Of a DNA stretch of 64,000 nucleotides, positions 18,032 to 27,291 are shown piece by piece. The stretch is from VAZQ01 sp963756715 (GTDB lineage Bacteria > Pseudomonadota > Alphaproteobacteria > Rhizobiales > Xanthobacteraceae). The position numbers and the translations under genes were made by a program. The stretch covers positions 62,001-126,000 of the forward strand of contig CAVWOV010000015.1 in NCBI GenBank assembly GCA_963756715.1. Direction: 5' to 3'. Below the pieces are notes generated by a model, which ran no database searches, had not been told where the DNA came from, and worked only from the letters and a program-made list of their open reading frames with translations. Each line of letters begins with the position of its first letter. Within the stretch, counting starts at the first letter, position 1.

Positions 18032-20227
18032 TCAGGCCGCGGCCATATCACCTGGGGAATCCGGCGACTGGCGCACGCCTGTCAAGACAGTGAAATCGGC
18101 AAACCCTGCCTTCGTCAGACTTTCCTCCGCCGCGACGGTCGCCGGGTCATCGACGACCTCACCCGCAACCAGCAGCACCCGCTGCGAGAATGTCGCCAGC
18201 CGGTCGAGTTGCGCGTCAGCCACCGTACCGGCATCAACGACGACGTGATCGTAGCTTCGTCCGAGCGCCTCGAGGGTGATTGCCAGGCGTTGCGACGCCA
18301 TTATGGCTTGTGCGTCAAGGTCCGCCTGTCCGGCCATGATCAGGTGGACGCGGGAGTGGCGATCCCGAGTGATGATCTGCCCGAATGATGCCGAGCCCCG
18401 GACGAGTTCGGCGATTCCAGGAGCCGTCGGATCGCTGGCGATAGCGGAAAGGTTGGGCGCCCCGAGCGCGAGATCGATCAGTACCACCCGCCCCTGTTTG
18501 GCAAGGCTCCGGGCGAGCGCAATTGCCGCCATCGTCGCGCCGGCATTGCGCGATGCGCCGACGACCGTAATCCGACGCGCCGCCCCACCGGCAGCACTGA
18601 GATCGTGCGCAATCGTATCGATCGCGTCAGCTTCGACCGGTTCGCTAACGACCGGCTCATTGACGATCGGCGGCCCTTCGGGTGCATCGGCGTCCTTGGC
18701 CTGCGGTTGCGATGACTCCTGCGGTTGCTGCGGCAGGACAACATTCGCTGCAGCCGTTTCGGCCGGAGGAACGACGCGCGACATAACCCGCGGATTGAAG
18801 GCCGGACGGGCCGGCACGGCTCCAAGCAATTCACTCGCCAATACGAAGCCCGACGACAATGCGAACGTCGCAAGCGCGGCGACTAGAACGATCGGCAGCT
18901 TTCGTGGCCAGGCCGGTGTGTTCGACACGACAGCGGTCGAGATGATGCGCGCATCGGGCGACACCGCGCCGATGCTGTCCCGCGCGGTGGCCTCACGATA
19001 TTTGGCCAGATAGGATTCGAGCAGGTCTCGCTGCGACTTCGCATCGCGCTCAAGCGCGCGCAACTGCACGTCCTGCTCATTCGTTGACGCCGCCTGCTGC
19101 TTGAGCTGGTCGAACCCGGAGCTCAGCCCATCGACCTTGGCACTCGCAAGCTTGGCATCGTTCTCCAATGAGCGCGCGATACGGTCGGCCTCGCCGCGCA
19201 TCTGCCGCTCGAGATCAGAGATCTGGGCACGCAACTCCTTGATGCGCGGATGCTGACCGAGCAAGGTCGAAGATTGCTCGGCCAATTGCGCACTAAGCGT
19301 GACCTTCTGCTCGGAAAGCCGCCGCATCAGTTCGGAATTGACGACGTCGGTGAACTCGACGGGGCCGCCCGATCTCAGTGCCTCCCGGATCAACCGCGCC
19401 TTGGCTTCGGCATCGGATTTCTGCGCGCGGGCGGCACCAAGCTGCGCGTTGTATTCGCCGAGCTGCTGGTTCGAGAGCGACGTGTTGTTGGTGCCGATCA
19501 AAAGATTGGTCTTGGAGCGGTACTGCTCAACGTTGGCTTCGGCTGCCGCGACCTTCTTGCGCAGCGAATCGATCTCGCCGGAAAGCCAAACCCCCGCAGA
19601 CCGAGTCTGGTCCTGCTTGGCTGCCTGCTGCAGCACCAGATAGCGCTCGGCGATCGCGTTGGTCACACGAGCCGCAAGTTCGGCATTTTCCGAATCGAAT
19701 TCGATCGCGATCACGCGGGACTTTTCGACCTGAAAGACCGAAAGCCGATCATAGTAGCTCTTGAGCACCCGCTCTTCGGGCGTCATGCTCATCAAGTCCT
19801 TAACGACTCCGGTGAAGCCGAGAACAGTCCGCAGCAACGACGGACCACGCAGAACCGGATCGAATTCCGGCAATTCTCCGAGTTTGAGCTTCTTGATGAT
19901 CTCGCGTGCGAGGTCGCGCGACAAGATGAGCTGAACCTGGCTCGCTACTGCCTCCTGATCGACGGTGGCGCTGCGCTCGGCAGCGTTCTTTTCGGCATCC
20001 GGGCGAAGAAAAATGTTTTCCCGGGTCTCGATCAGAATCCGGGCTTCGGAGCGGTATCTTGGCGTAACCAGATTGACCCCGACGAAAGCCAGCAGCGTTG
20101 CCGCGAGCGTGAGGGTGATGATCTGCCGCTTCTTTGCCCAGAGCGCACGGCCCAACGCGCCAAGGTCGAGTTCGCCGTTGGCCTGTAGGACGCCAGGCTC
20201 GCCATCCAACTGCACGCCGGTCTTCAT
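18032..20227 (-). CDS. GumC/Wzz-type chain-length protein with degenerate BY-kinase domain
   Basis: About 731 residues. The N-terminal Wzz domain has a transmembrane helix near residues 38-56, a long periplasmic coiled-coil region (about 210-410) and a second helix near 450. The C-terminal cytoplasmic domain (about 553-731) resembles a bacterial tyrosine autokinase. Its Walker A reads GASRNAGAT, lacking the conserved lysine, and there is no C-terminal tyrosine cluster (the end is PDSPGDMAAA). A Walker-B-like VVLIDLALG remains. It likely sets exopolysaccharide chain length and export without kinase activity. The ATG at 20227 follows GGAG by five bases. Confidence 0.88.
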   Translation of the reverse strand: MKTGVQLDGEPGVLQANGELDLGALGRALWAKKRQIITLTLAATLLAFVGVNLVTPRYRSEARILIETRENIFLRPDAEKNAAERSATVDQEAVASQVQLILSRDLAREIIKKLKLGELPEFDPVLRGPSLLRTVLGFTGVVKDLMSMTPEERVLKSYYDRLSVFQVEKSRVIAIEFDSENAELAARVTNAIAERYLVLQQAAKQDQTRSAGVWLSGEIDSLRKKVAAAEANVEQYRSKTNLLIGTNNTSLSNQQLGEYNAQLGAARAQKSDAEAKARLIREALRSGGPVEFTDVVNSELMRRLSEQKVTLSAQLAEQSSTLLGQHPRIKELRAQISDLERQMRGEADRIARSLENDAKLASAKVDGLSSGFDQLKQQAASTNEQDVQLRALERDAKSQRDLLESYLAKYREATARDSIGAVSPDARIISTAVVSNTPAWPRKLPIVLVAALATFALSSGFVLASELLGAVPARPAFNPRVMSRVVPPAETAAANVVLPQQPQESSQPQAKDADAPEGPPIVNEPVVSEPVEADAIDTIAHDLSAAGGAARRITVVGASRNAGATMAAIALARSLAKQGRVVLIDLALGAPNLSAIASDPTAPGIAELVRGSASFGQIITRDRHSRVHLIMAGQADLDAQAIMASQRLAITLEALGRSYDHVVVDAGTVADAQLDRLATFSQRVLLVAGEVVDDPATVAAEESLTKAGFADFTVLTGVRQSPDSPGDMAAA

Positions 20228-20504
20228 GACCACTCCACAATGCGCACCACGCGCGACTCGTAACCTAATTCCAAACGATTATGGTTGATGGCCGGTTAAA
20301 GGAGCGCACGGAACGTCGCCAATGGCAGAATGATGTAGATTTCCTTAACCACACGAAGCGCTAATCGCCCTCAAGCATCGCTCGCCACCGAAATGCACCA
20401 TCGCGGCAGCAGAATGGCTCTGACACCATCCATGGCACCTGTGTGTTCTCAGCCCGATTGTCCACGGCCCACGGCGCATTGCATTAAGATAGGGTTAACT
20501 TCGC

Positions 20505-21662
20505 ATGGCCGTTGAGCCTCAACCGAGCCTGAACATCCTGCACGTGCTGCGCGCGCCGGTCGGCGGCCTGTTTCGCCATGTCGCGGACCTGGCGCGCGGA
20601 CAGGTTTCGCGCGGACACCGCGTCGGGCTGATCGCCGACGTAACGACCGGAGGGGCGCGCGCCGAAGCCAAACTGACGGAGCTGATGCCGGAACTGGCGC
20701 TCGGTCTGACCCGCATCGAGATGAGCCGGCAGATCGGGCCGGGCGACGCGAAGGCGATCGCGCATGTCACACAGCGCGCCGCCCTGGTTAACGCCGACGT
20801 GGTTCACGGTCATGGCGCCAAGGGCGGCGCCTATGCACGGCTTGCGCGCGTCGGCCATGCCATCAGGGTCTACACGCCGCACGGCGGCAGTCTGCACTAT
20901 CGTTGGAATTCGCCCACCGGCTTTCTCTATCTCGCGCTGGAGCGGATACTGATGCCCCGCACCGATCTGTTTCTGTTCGAAAGCGAGTACGGGCGCGATA
21001 TTTTTACCGCCAAGGTCGGGAAGCCGGGAGTGTTGACGCGCGTGGTTCACAACGGCGTGAGCGCCAGCGAGTTCGAGCCCGTAACGCCCGGTCCGCGCGC
21101 CACTGACCTCGTCTTCGTCGGCGAGTTGCGGCTACTGAAGGGTGTCGACCTGTTGATCCAATCGATCGTAGCATTGACACAGAGCGGACGGCCGGTGACA
21201 GCAACGATCGTCGGCGAAGGGCCCGATCGCCATGCCTTCGAGGCCGCCGTCAAATCTCATGGTCTCGGCGGCACCATACGATTTGTCGGCGCCATGCCCG
21301 CGCGTTTCGCCTTTGCGCTTGGCCGCCTGCTGGTGGTGCCTTCCCGCGCGGAATCGCTGCCGTATATCGTGCTGGAGGCCGCCGCGGCTGGGCTGCCACT
21401 CATTGCGACCCGCGTGGGTGGACTGCCGGAAATCTTCGGTCCCGATGCCACGGAACTGGTTCCACCGGACGATGCCGCCGCGCTCGCCCGCGCCATCAGC
21501 GTTGCCTTGCAGGATCCCGACGCCATGCGCGTAACCGCGTTACGCCTCAGGGAGCGCGTGCGCGGTGCGTTTTCTGATGACGCGATGACTGATGCCGTCC
21601 TCACCGCGTATCACGAAGCGTCGGCATTGCGACAAAGTTCGTTAGCACTACGACAGGGTTAA
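20505..21662 (+). CDS. glycosyltransferase family 4
   Basis: A 385-residue GT-B fold glycosyltransferase. The N-terminal domain begins NILHVLRAPVGGLFRHVADLARGQ, and HGHGAKGGAYARL follows the pattern of acceptor-side loops. The C-terminal donor domain shows FVGELRLLKGVDLLIQSI and VVPSRAESLPYIVLEAAAAGLPLIATRVGGLPEI, with the ExxxxxxxE-type motif of family 4. It adds a sugar to the lipid-linked repeat unit in the cytoplasm. It is the first plus-strand gene of the polysaccharide operon, after a 277 bp control region shared with the Wzz gene. Confidence 0.93.
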   Translation: MAVEPQPSLNILHVLRAPVGGLFRHVADLARGQVSRGHRVGLIADVTTGGARAEAKLTELMPELALGLTRIEMSRQIGPGDAKAIAHVTQRAALVNADVVHGHGAKGGAYARLARVGHAIRVYTPHGGSLHYRWNSPTGFLYLALERILMPRTDLFLFESEYGRDIFTAKVGKPGVLTRVVHNGVSASEFEPVTPGPRATDLVFVGELRLLKGVDLLIQSIVALTQSGRPVTATIVGEGPDRHAFEAAVKSHGLGGTIRFVGAMPARFAFALGRLLVVPSRAESLPYIVLEAAAAGLPLIATRVGGLPEIFGPDATELVPPDDAAALARAISVALQDPDAMRVTALRLRERVRGAFSDDAMTDAVLTAYHEASALRQSSLALRQG

Positions 21663-21726
21663 TGACCCCGCCGATCTTTACTATCTCCCTAAGCATTCCT
21701 TGAATCTTTTGCTCTAGTCCCGATCT

Positions 21727-23334
21727 GTGAAACAGCCGGGCTACGGCCCCGGCTCGCGCTTCATCGAGCAAGGCATGATCGAGTTGGATTCACCTACGAT
21801 GTTGAGTGCCGCCGCCGCATCTACCGCAACGGCGGAATCGCTTATTTCCGGTGTCGCCGGTAACAAGAAGCGCGCCAAACAACTCTCTCCGGCCGCGCTC
21901 AAAGCTGCCGCACAGCCGATCGCAACAGCCTGGTCGCCGATCGTCGTCGCGGGCGTCGTTCGAATGATCGAGTTTGCGCTCACGGTACTCGTCGGCCTTG
22001 CGGTGTACGCGGCCTATGTCATTCCCGTTGACGGCTTCGAATGGCATTACGTCGCCGCGATCGTCGGCATCGCGACGCTGGCAATGCTCGCCTTCCAGGT
22101 CGCCGACATCTACCAGGTGCAGGCATTCCGCGGTTTCGAAAAGCAATACTTCCGGCTGGCGTCGGCGTGGTCGCTCGTTTTCCTGCTGGTGATCGGTGCA
22201 ACATTCTTCGCCAAGGCGGGAGCGGATTTTTCCCGCGTGTGGCTCGCTACGTTTTACGTGGTCGGCCTGATTGTGCTTATCGGTTTTCGGCGCGGACTGT
22301 TTCTTTTGGTTCGACGCTGGACGCAACGCGGCCGGCTCGACCGTCGGACGGTGGTGGTCGGTGCCGACGAACGCGGCAATGCGCTGATTAGATCGCTCGC
22401 GGCGCAGAAAGATTCCGACGTCCGCATCGTCGGCATGTTCGACGATCGGGGCGATGATCGTTCGCCCGCAGCCGATGCCGGCCGTCAGAAGTTGGGCACC
22501 GTGGACGATCTGGTCGAATTCGCGCGCCGCACCCGCGTCGATCTGGTGATTTTCTCGCTGCCGATCTCCGCCGAGGGCCGCATTCTCCAGATGCTCAAGA
22601 AGCTATGGGTGCTTCCGGTCGATATCCGGCTTTCGGCGCACTCGAACAAGCTGCGGTTCCGGCCCCGCGCCTACTCCTACATCGGCAATGTCCCGGTGCT
22701 TGACGTCTTTGACAAGCCGATCACCGATTGGGACGTCGTGATGAAGTGGCTGTTCGACAAGATCGTCGGTTCGCTGCTGCTGATCGCCGTCTCACCGATT
22801 ATGCTGCTGACGGCTATCGCCATCAAGCTCGATAGCCGGGGACCGATTTTCTTCAAGCAGAAGCGCTACGGTTTCAACAACGAGTTGATCGAGGTCTACA
22901 AGTTCCGGTCGATGTATGTCGATCAGTGCGATGCGACCGCCTCGAAGCTCGTACGGAAGGGAGATCCCCGGGTCACGAGGGTCGGGGCCTTCATCCGCAA
23001 GACGTCGATCGACGAATTGCCGCAGCTTTTCAACGTCGTCTTCAAAGGCAATCTTTCGCTGGTTGGACCGCGGCCGCACGCGGTGCACGCCAAGGCTGAA
23101 GACCGCCTCTACGATGAAGCCGTCGACGGCTATTTCGCCCGTCACCGGGTCAAGCCCGGCATCACCGGCTGGGCGCAGATCAGCGGCTGGCGTGGCGAGA
23201 CCGATACCAACGAAAAGATTCAGCGGCGCGTCGAGCACGATCTCTATTACATCGAAAACTGGTCGGTCTTGTTTGACCTTTATATTCTGGCGAAGACGCC
23301 GCTCGCGCTCGCCAGGGCCGAGAACGCATACTGA
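21727..23334 (+). CDS. undecaprenyl-phosphate glucose phosphotransferase (WcaJ-type)
   Basis: A 535-residue polyprenyl-phosphate hexose-1-phosphate transferase. An N-terminal region with four predicted membrane helices (about 75-205) and a nucleotide-binding-like middle domain precede the catalytic sugar-transferase domain. That domain carries KRYGFNNELIEVYKFRSM, RKTSIDELPQLFNV, SLVGPRPHAV and KPGITGWAQISGWRGET. It starts repeat-unit assembly by loading the first sugar on the lipid carrier. Start choice is uncertain: GTG at 21727 or ATG at 21775. The stop overlaps the next ATG. Confidence 0.93.
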   Translation: MKQPGYGPGSRFIEQGMIELDSPTMLSAAAASTATAESLISGVAGNKKRAKQLSPAALKAAAQPIATAWSPIVVAGVVRMIEFALTVLVGLAVYAAYVIPVDGFEWHYVAAIVGIATLAMLAFQVADIYQVQAFRGFEKQYFRLASAWSLVFLLVIGATFFAKAGADFSRVWLATFYVVGLIVLIGFRRGLFLLVRRWTQRGRLDRRTVVVGADERGNALIRSLAAQKDSDVRIVGMFDDRGDDRSPAADAGRQKLGTVDDLVEFARRTRVDLVIFSLPISAEGRILQMLKKLWVLPVDIRLSAHSNKLRFRPRAYSYIGNVPVLDVFDKPITDWDVVMKWLFDKIVGSLLLIAVSPIMLLTAIAIKLDSRGPIFFKQKRYGFNNELIEVYKFRSMYVDQCDATASKLVRKGDPRVTRVGAFIRKTSIDELPQLFNVVFKGNLSLVGPRPHAVHAKAEDRLYDEAVDGYFARHRVKPGITGWAQISGWRGETDTNEKIQRRVEHDLYYIENWSVLFDLYILAKTPLALARAENAY

Positions 23335-24590
23335 TGTCCGTCGCGGCGGCCTCAGCGGGCACCGCCGCGTTCGCCGGGCCGCGCATCGCCGTCGAATCAT
23401 TGCGTCTCGGCCTGCTCTGGCTGATGGGCTTTGCCGGGGCATTCGTCTTCATCGAGCCGAGCCCTTACGAAATCGTCGGTATCATTGCGATCTTTTTGTT
23501 TGCCTTGACTGGACTGACGCTGCGAGCGGCGCTCATTCCGCTGGCGCTGCTGCTCATCTTCATGAACATCGGCTATGCGACGGCGGTCTTGCAGGTGTCG
23601 GATCAGCAGAAGCCGGTCGTATGGGTTCTGATTTCAATCTACCTGGCCGCTACCGCCGTTTTCTATGCGGCGATCCTAGGGACCAACACGCAGCGTCGGC
23701 TCGATCTGCTATTGCGCGGCTACGTAGCGGGCGCACTTGTGGCCTCGGTTGTCGCCATCGCAGCCTACTTCCGGTTGTTCGGGGGCGCCTCCGAAATGCT
23801 TCTGCTGTACTCCCGTGCGCGCGGCACATTCAACGATCCGAACGTGCTGGGTGCGTTCCTGGTGCTGCCCGGATTGCTGGTGTTCCACCGCATCCTGGCC
23901 GGGCGCCTGGTCATCCGCAGCGTCGTGATGCTCCTGGTGATGCTCGCGGCTCTGCTGCTGACGTTCTCGCGCGCCGCCTGGGGCCAGTTCGCGTTCGCGG
24001 CCATGCTGATGATGCTGTTGACCTTTGTCACCAGTCAATCGGCGAACGAGCGCGTCCGCATTGTTCTGGTGACCCTCGCCGGCCTGATGGTCATCGCCAT
24101 ATTCATCGCCGCGTTGCTGTCGATCAATCAGGTCGCGGACCTTTTCAAGGAACGTGCCCAGCTCGAACAAAGCTACGACGTGGGGCACTTTGGCCGGTTT
24201 GGCCGCTACATCCTGGGCGCCGACCTCGCGCTCCAGCGGCCGTTCGGGATCGGTCCGCTGCAATTCGCGAATTACTTCCCGGAAGATCCGCACAATTCCT
24301 ACCTGAACGCCTTCATGTCCGGAGGATGGACGACCGGAGTCACCTATCTAACTCTGATCCTCGTCACGGCGACGATGGGATTGCGCTTCATCTTCGTCGC
24401 AACGCCGTGGCAGTCCACCTATCACGCGGTCTACGCCACCTTCCTTGGCACGGCGTTCGAGAGTGCCATCATCGATAGCGATCACTGGCGTCACTACTAT
24501 CTAATCATCGGCGTGATGTGGGGCCTGATGGCCGCGTCCAGGTCGTTTGCCCGGCAGGCTCAGGCGCCGCCCTTGCGACATGCCCATTGA
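23334..24590 (+). CDS. O-antigen ligase / polymerase family membrane protein
   Basis: A 418-residue polytopic protein with about ten to twelve transmembrane helices and the Wzy_C region. The motif ARGTFNDPNVLGAFLVLP near residue 160 and the late periplasmic loop with GIGPLQFANYFPEDPHNSYLNAF match O-antigen ligase/polymerase proteins, where the DPHN(S/T)YL-type sequence is conserved. It probably polymerises or ligates the repeat units at the periplasmic face. It overlaps the sugar transferase by one base, indicating a tight operon. Confidence 0.88.
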   Translation: MSVAAASAGTAAFAGPRIAVESLRLGLLWLMGFAGAFVFIEPSPYEIVGIIAIFLFALTGLTLRAALIPLALLLIFMNIGYATAVLQVSDQQKPVVWVLISIYLAATAVFYAAILGTNTQRRLDLLLRGYVAGALVASVVAIAAYFRLFGGASEMLLLYSRARGTFNDPNVLGAFLVLPGLLVFHRILAGRLVIRSVVMLLVMLAALLLTFSRAAWGQFAFAAMLMMLLTFVTSQSANERVRIVLVTLAGLMVIAIFIAALLSINQVADLFKERAQLEQSYDVGHFGRFGRYILGADLALQRPFGIGPLQFANYFPEDPHNSYLNAFMSGGWTTGVTYLTLILVTATMGLRFIFVATPWQSTYHAVYATFLGTAFESAIIDSDHWRHYYLIIGVMWGLMAASRSFARQAQAPPLRHAH

Positions 24591-24696
24591 GGTCACTCCG
24601 AACCTGATCGGTGCCCCCCTGGCGCCTACCTTGCAAAGAACCGTTTTCAACACCTGCCATCGGGCTTGCGTTCCCGATCCGGCACAGGAGACTAAC

Positions 24697-25851
24697 GTGT
24701 CAGCCCCTGTCACCGCGCCAAACGCCTCGCATGGACGCGTCGAAGTGCTCGATCTGCTGCGTCTGCTCGCCGTCGCGGCCGTTATCCTGTTCCATTATGG
24801 GTTTCGCGGCGCGGCCGCCGATGGCTTTACCGAGGTTTCGCTTCCCGATTTGGTACCGGTTGCGAAATACGGTTACCTTGGCGTTCAGCTCTTCTTCATC
24901 ATCAGCGGTTTCGTGATCGCCTACTCGGCCGAGGGCCGTACGGCGTCGGCATTCGCGATTGCCCGGGTGTCGCGCATCTATCCCGGCTTCGTGCTGTGCA
25001 TGACGCTCACCTTCATCGTGACGCTCGCGATCGGCGCGCCACGCCTTCAGGCCGGCATCACGCAGTGGCTCGCCAATCTTCTCATTCTATCCCCTGCCCT
25101 CAAGCAGCCGTTCATGGACGGCGCCTATTGGTCGATCGTATACGAACTCACCTTTTACGGCTGGGTCTTTTTGTTGCTGCTGGCGGGCCTGTTCCGGCGC
25201 GAGATCGAAGCGATCGTGTTCGCGTGGCTCGCGATCTCAATCGTGAATGAGACGATCCTGCATTCCGGACTGGTGCTGCGGCTGTTCCTGACCGACCAGA
25301 GCGCGTTCTTCTGCGCCGGCCTGGTGCTTTATGAGATTTTCCGTGGCAGGCGTGATCGCACCATCATGCTGCTGCTCGCGCTCAGCACCATCACGGCGAT
25401 CAGCCAGGCATTCACGGGCGCTGACTGGCTCAGGGGGCACTATCATACCGAGTTCAACAACTGGGTGATCGCCGCCGTGTGCGTTGCCTCGATCGGCGCG
25501 GTGGCGCTCGCCATGAACGTGCGCCGCGTCCCACTGCCCGCCGGGATCATCCTTGCCATTGGTGGACTTACCTACCCGCTTTATCTCTTGCATCAGCATA
25601 TCGGCTACATGCTGCTCAACAGGTTTCAGGGTGTGGCGTCCGCTCCGGTCCTGATCGTGTCGACGGCGATCGCGATCGCCGCGGCGTCACTTTTGATCTG
25701 GTGGCTCATTGAGAAGCCGTCGCAGAAATGGCTCAAGCGGATTTTGACCGGCGCGAGAGAACGTCTCGGCGAACGGATGACCGCACTCGCTGCCCCGCTT
25801 ACTGCCCTCCCCAAACGATTCAAGCGCGCCCGGCCGGAAACCGCTGCATGA
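24697..25851 (+). CDS. acyltransferase 3 family protein (OafA/YrhL-like)
   Basis: A protein of about 384 residues with ten predicted membrane helices. The N-terminal signature is VEVLDLLRLLAVAAVILFHYGFRG, in which RxxA..VxxxH supplies the catalytic-type histidine, and GVQLFFIISGFVIAYSAEGR and RIYPGF follow. It transfers an acyl group, usually acetyl, to a cell-surface sugar. GTG at 24697 is preferred because CAGGAG precedes it; an in-frame ATG at 24580 would overlap the previous gene. It is the last gene of the polysaccharide operon. Confidence 0.88.
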   Translation: MSAPVTAPNASHGRVEVLDLLRLLAVAAVILFHYGFRGAAADGFTEVSLPDLVPVAKYGYLGVQLFFIISGFVIAYSAEGRTASAFAIARVSRIYPGFVLCMTLTFIVTLAIGAPRLQAGITQWLANLLILSPALKQPFMDGAYWSIVYELTFYGWVFLLLLAGLFRREIEAIVFAWLAISIVNETILHSGLVLRLFLTDQSAFFCAGLVLYEIFRGRRDRTIMLLLALSTITAISQAFTGADWLRGHYHTEFNNWVIAAVCVASIGAVALAMNVRRVPLPAGIILAIGGLTYPLYLLHQHIGYMLLNRFQGVASAPVLIVSTAIAIAAASLLIWWLIEKPSQKWLKRILTGARERLGERMTALAAPLTALPKRFKRARPETAA

Positions 25852-25930
25852 CCGGCGCGACGCCCGCGTCCCCTATCCCAAGCGCCACGCTTGCGCCTGC
25901 CATCGAGGCGTCGTAGACGTTCGCGATTGT

Positions 25931-26008
25931 CGGAGCGTAGCGCAGCCCGGTTAGCGCACCAGTCTGGGGGACTGGGGGTCCCGAGTTCGAATCTCGGCGC
26001 TCCGACCA
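25931..26008 (+). tRNA. tRNA-Pro (anticodon GGG)
   Basis: A full cloverleaf can be drawn. The acceptor stem CGGAGCG pairs with CGCTCCG; the anticodon arm is CCAGT-CTGGGGG-ACTGG with anticodon GGG. The T arm is CCGAG-TTCGAAT-CTCGG, and there is an encoded discriminator A plus CCA. It reads proline codons CCC and CCU. It stands alone at the border between the polysaccharide locus and the LLM/ABC island. Confidence 0.97.
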
Positions 26009-26035
26009 ATAACTATCTGTAACTATTCACTTATT

Positions 26036-26056
26036 GTGCCGCGACGGTCGCGGCAC
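26036..26056. terminator. hairpin downstream of tRNA-Pro
   Basis: GTGCCGCGA and TCGCGGCAC form a perfect 9 bp stem with a CGG loop, 28 bases after the tRNA and between it and a convergent gene. A second, less perfect inverted repeat (CGTTTCAAGC / GCTTGAAGCG) lies at about 26062-26090. Neither has a T-run, so a terminator role is only likely, not shown. Confidence 0.35.
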
Positions 26057-26132
26057 CACGTCCGTTTCAAGCTTGCACGGCTTGAAGCGGAGATGCGCGG
26101 AATCCTCGATTTCGAGGGGAAACATCGCGTCC

Positions 26133-27257
26133 TCAGCGCAATCCCGCCTGCTGCATCAGCGGATGGATCTCGCGCTGGAACCAGCGCATGTCGTCGATGT
26201 AGCGGGGCCACGACAGCACGACACCGTTCAGGCCGATATCGGAGAGCTTGGCCAAGCCTTCAACGATCTGATTGCGATCGCCGATCAGCGGATAGCCGCC
26301 CCAGCCGGCGATGAAATGCATCTTCAGCAGTTTCAATAGCTCCGGAGAGCGTGGCGTATTGAGGCCCATGGTCTCGACCAGGTTGCTCCCTGCCGTCCAA
26401 TCGCCTTTCTGATGGACGTATTCGTCGAAATAATCTTTCGCCTCCTTTTCAGTCTCGCCTTGGACGATGTAGCCGTGACCCCAGATCTGCAGATCACGGC
26501 CGTACTCCTCGCGCGCCAGCCGGCGGTAGTCGGCGATGACCGCTCGGGAGACCTCGGGGTCGCCACGGTTGATGTTGACGAAGGCGATATCGCAATACTT
26601 CGCCGCGTAGTGTCGCCCGGTTTCCGAACTTCCGGCATTCATCACGACCGGAAACGGCTTTTGGATCGGTTTCGGCGCGAGATAGCCCTTCTTCACTTGA
26701 AAGTGCTTGCCCTCGAAATCGAACTCTTCGTCCTCAGTCCATAGCCGCTTGATGATCTCGAGCCATTCCACAGCGAGACCGTAGCGAATTTCATGATCGA
26801 GCAAAGGCGCGCCGAACATCTCGATCTCGGAACGGTGCCAGCCGGTCACGACGTTCAGCGCAAACCGACCGCCGGTGATATGGTCGATCGTTGCCGCCTG
26901 TTTGGCCGCCATGATCGGATGGATCGTGAGGACGTGTGCGGTCGAAAAAACAGCGGGGTTTTGCGTTGAGGCGCCAACGCCCGCCGCCCAAGAGAAACAT
27001 TCGAATCCCGGCCCGTTGAAATTGGTGACGCCGCCGAACCCCTTCCAGCGGCCGACCGGAACGAGTGCTTCGAAGCCCATTTCATCCGCCATTCGGGCGA
27101 TCGCCATTGTGTTCGGCCAGTTGATCTCCAGCACGCCATCGATGGTCGAGATTGCACAACCACGATCGAGATTCTGCCCGAAGGTCCCGAGCTTGAGCTT
27201 GCGATCGTTATAGAGCGGGTTGGTCTGCCGTCGCAGTGCGTCCATCGTTTCAACCAT
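26133..27257 (-). CDS. LLM-class FMNH2-dependent monooxygenase (SfnG/RutA-like)
   Basis: A 374-residue luciferase-like TIM-barrel protein of the SsuD/SfnG/RutA group. Recognisable parts are KLGTFGQNLDRGC at the N-terminus, FSTAHVLTIHPIMAAKQAATIDHITGGRFALNVVTGWHRSEIEMFG, PFPVVMNAGSSETGRHYAAKYCD and LIGDRNQIVEGLAKLSDIGLNGVVLSWPRY. Members use reduced FMN from a separate reductase to oxygenate sulfones, sulfonates or pyrimidines; the substrate here is unknown. It is last in the minus-strand unit SBP, LLM, LLM. No flavin reductase is nearby. Confidence 0.9.
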   Translation of the reverse strand: MVETMDALRRQTNPLYNDRKLKLGTFGQNLDRGCAISTIDGVLEINWPNTMAIARMADEMGFEALVPVGRWKGFGGVTNFNGPGFECFSWAAGVGASTQNPAVFSTAHVLTIHPIMAAKQAATIDHITGGRFALNVVTGWHRSEIEMFGAPLLDHEIRYGLAVEWLEIIKRLWTEDEEFDFEGKHFQVKKGYLAPKPIQKPFPVVMNAGSSETGRHYAAKYCDIAFVNINRGDPEVSRAVIADYRRLAREEYGRDLQIWGHGYIVQGETEKEAKDYFDEYVHQKGDWTAGSNLVETMGLNTPRSPELLKLLKMHFIAGWGGYPLIGDRNQIVEGLAKLSDIGLNGVVLSWPRYIDDMRWFQREIHPLMQQAGLR

Positions 27258-27291
27258 CGCCGTTCGGTTCCTTAATCTAACAAAATGGACG

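Noticed and set aside
25626..26009. Minus-strand frame across tRNA-Pro with the start VGAPRFELGTPSPPD
   Set aside because: This is the antisense translation of the tRNA itself, a well-known false protein call; the tRNA cloverleaf is complete.
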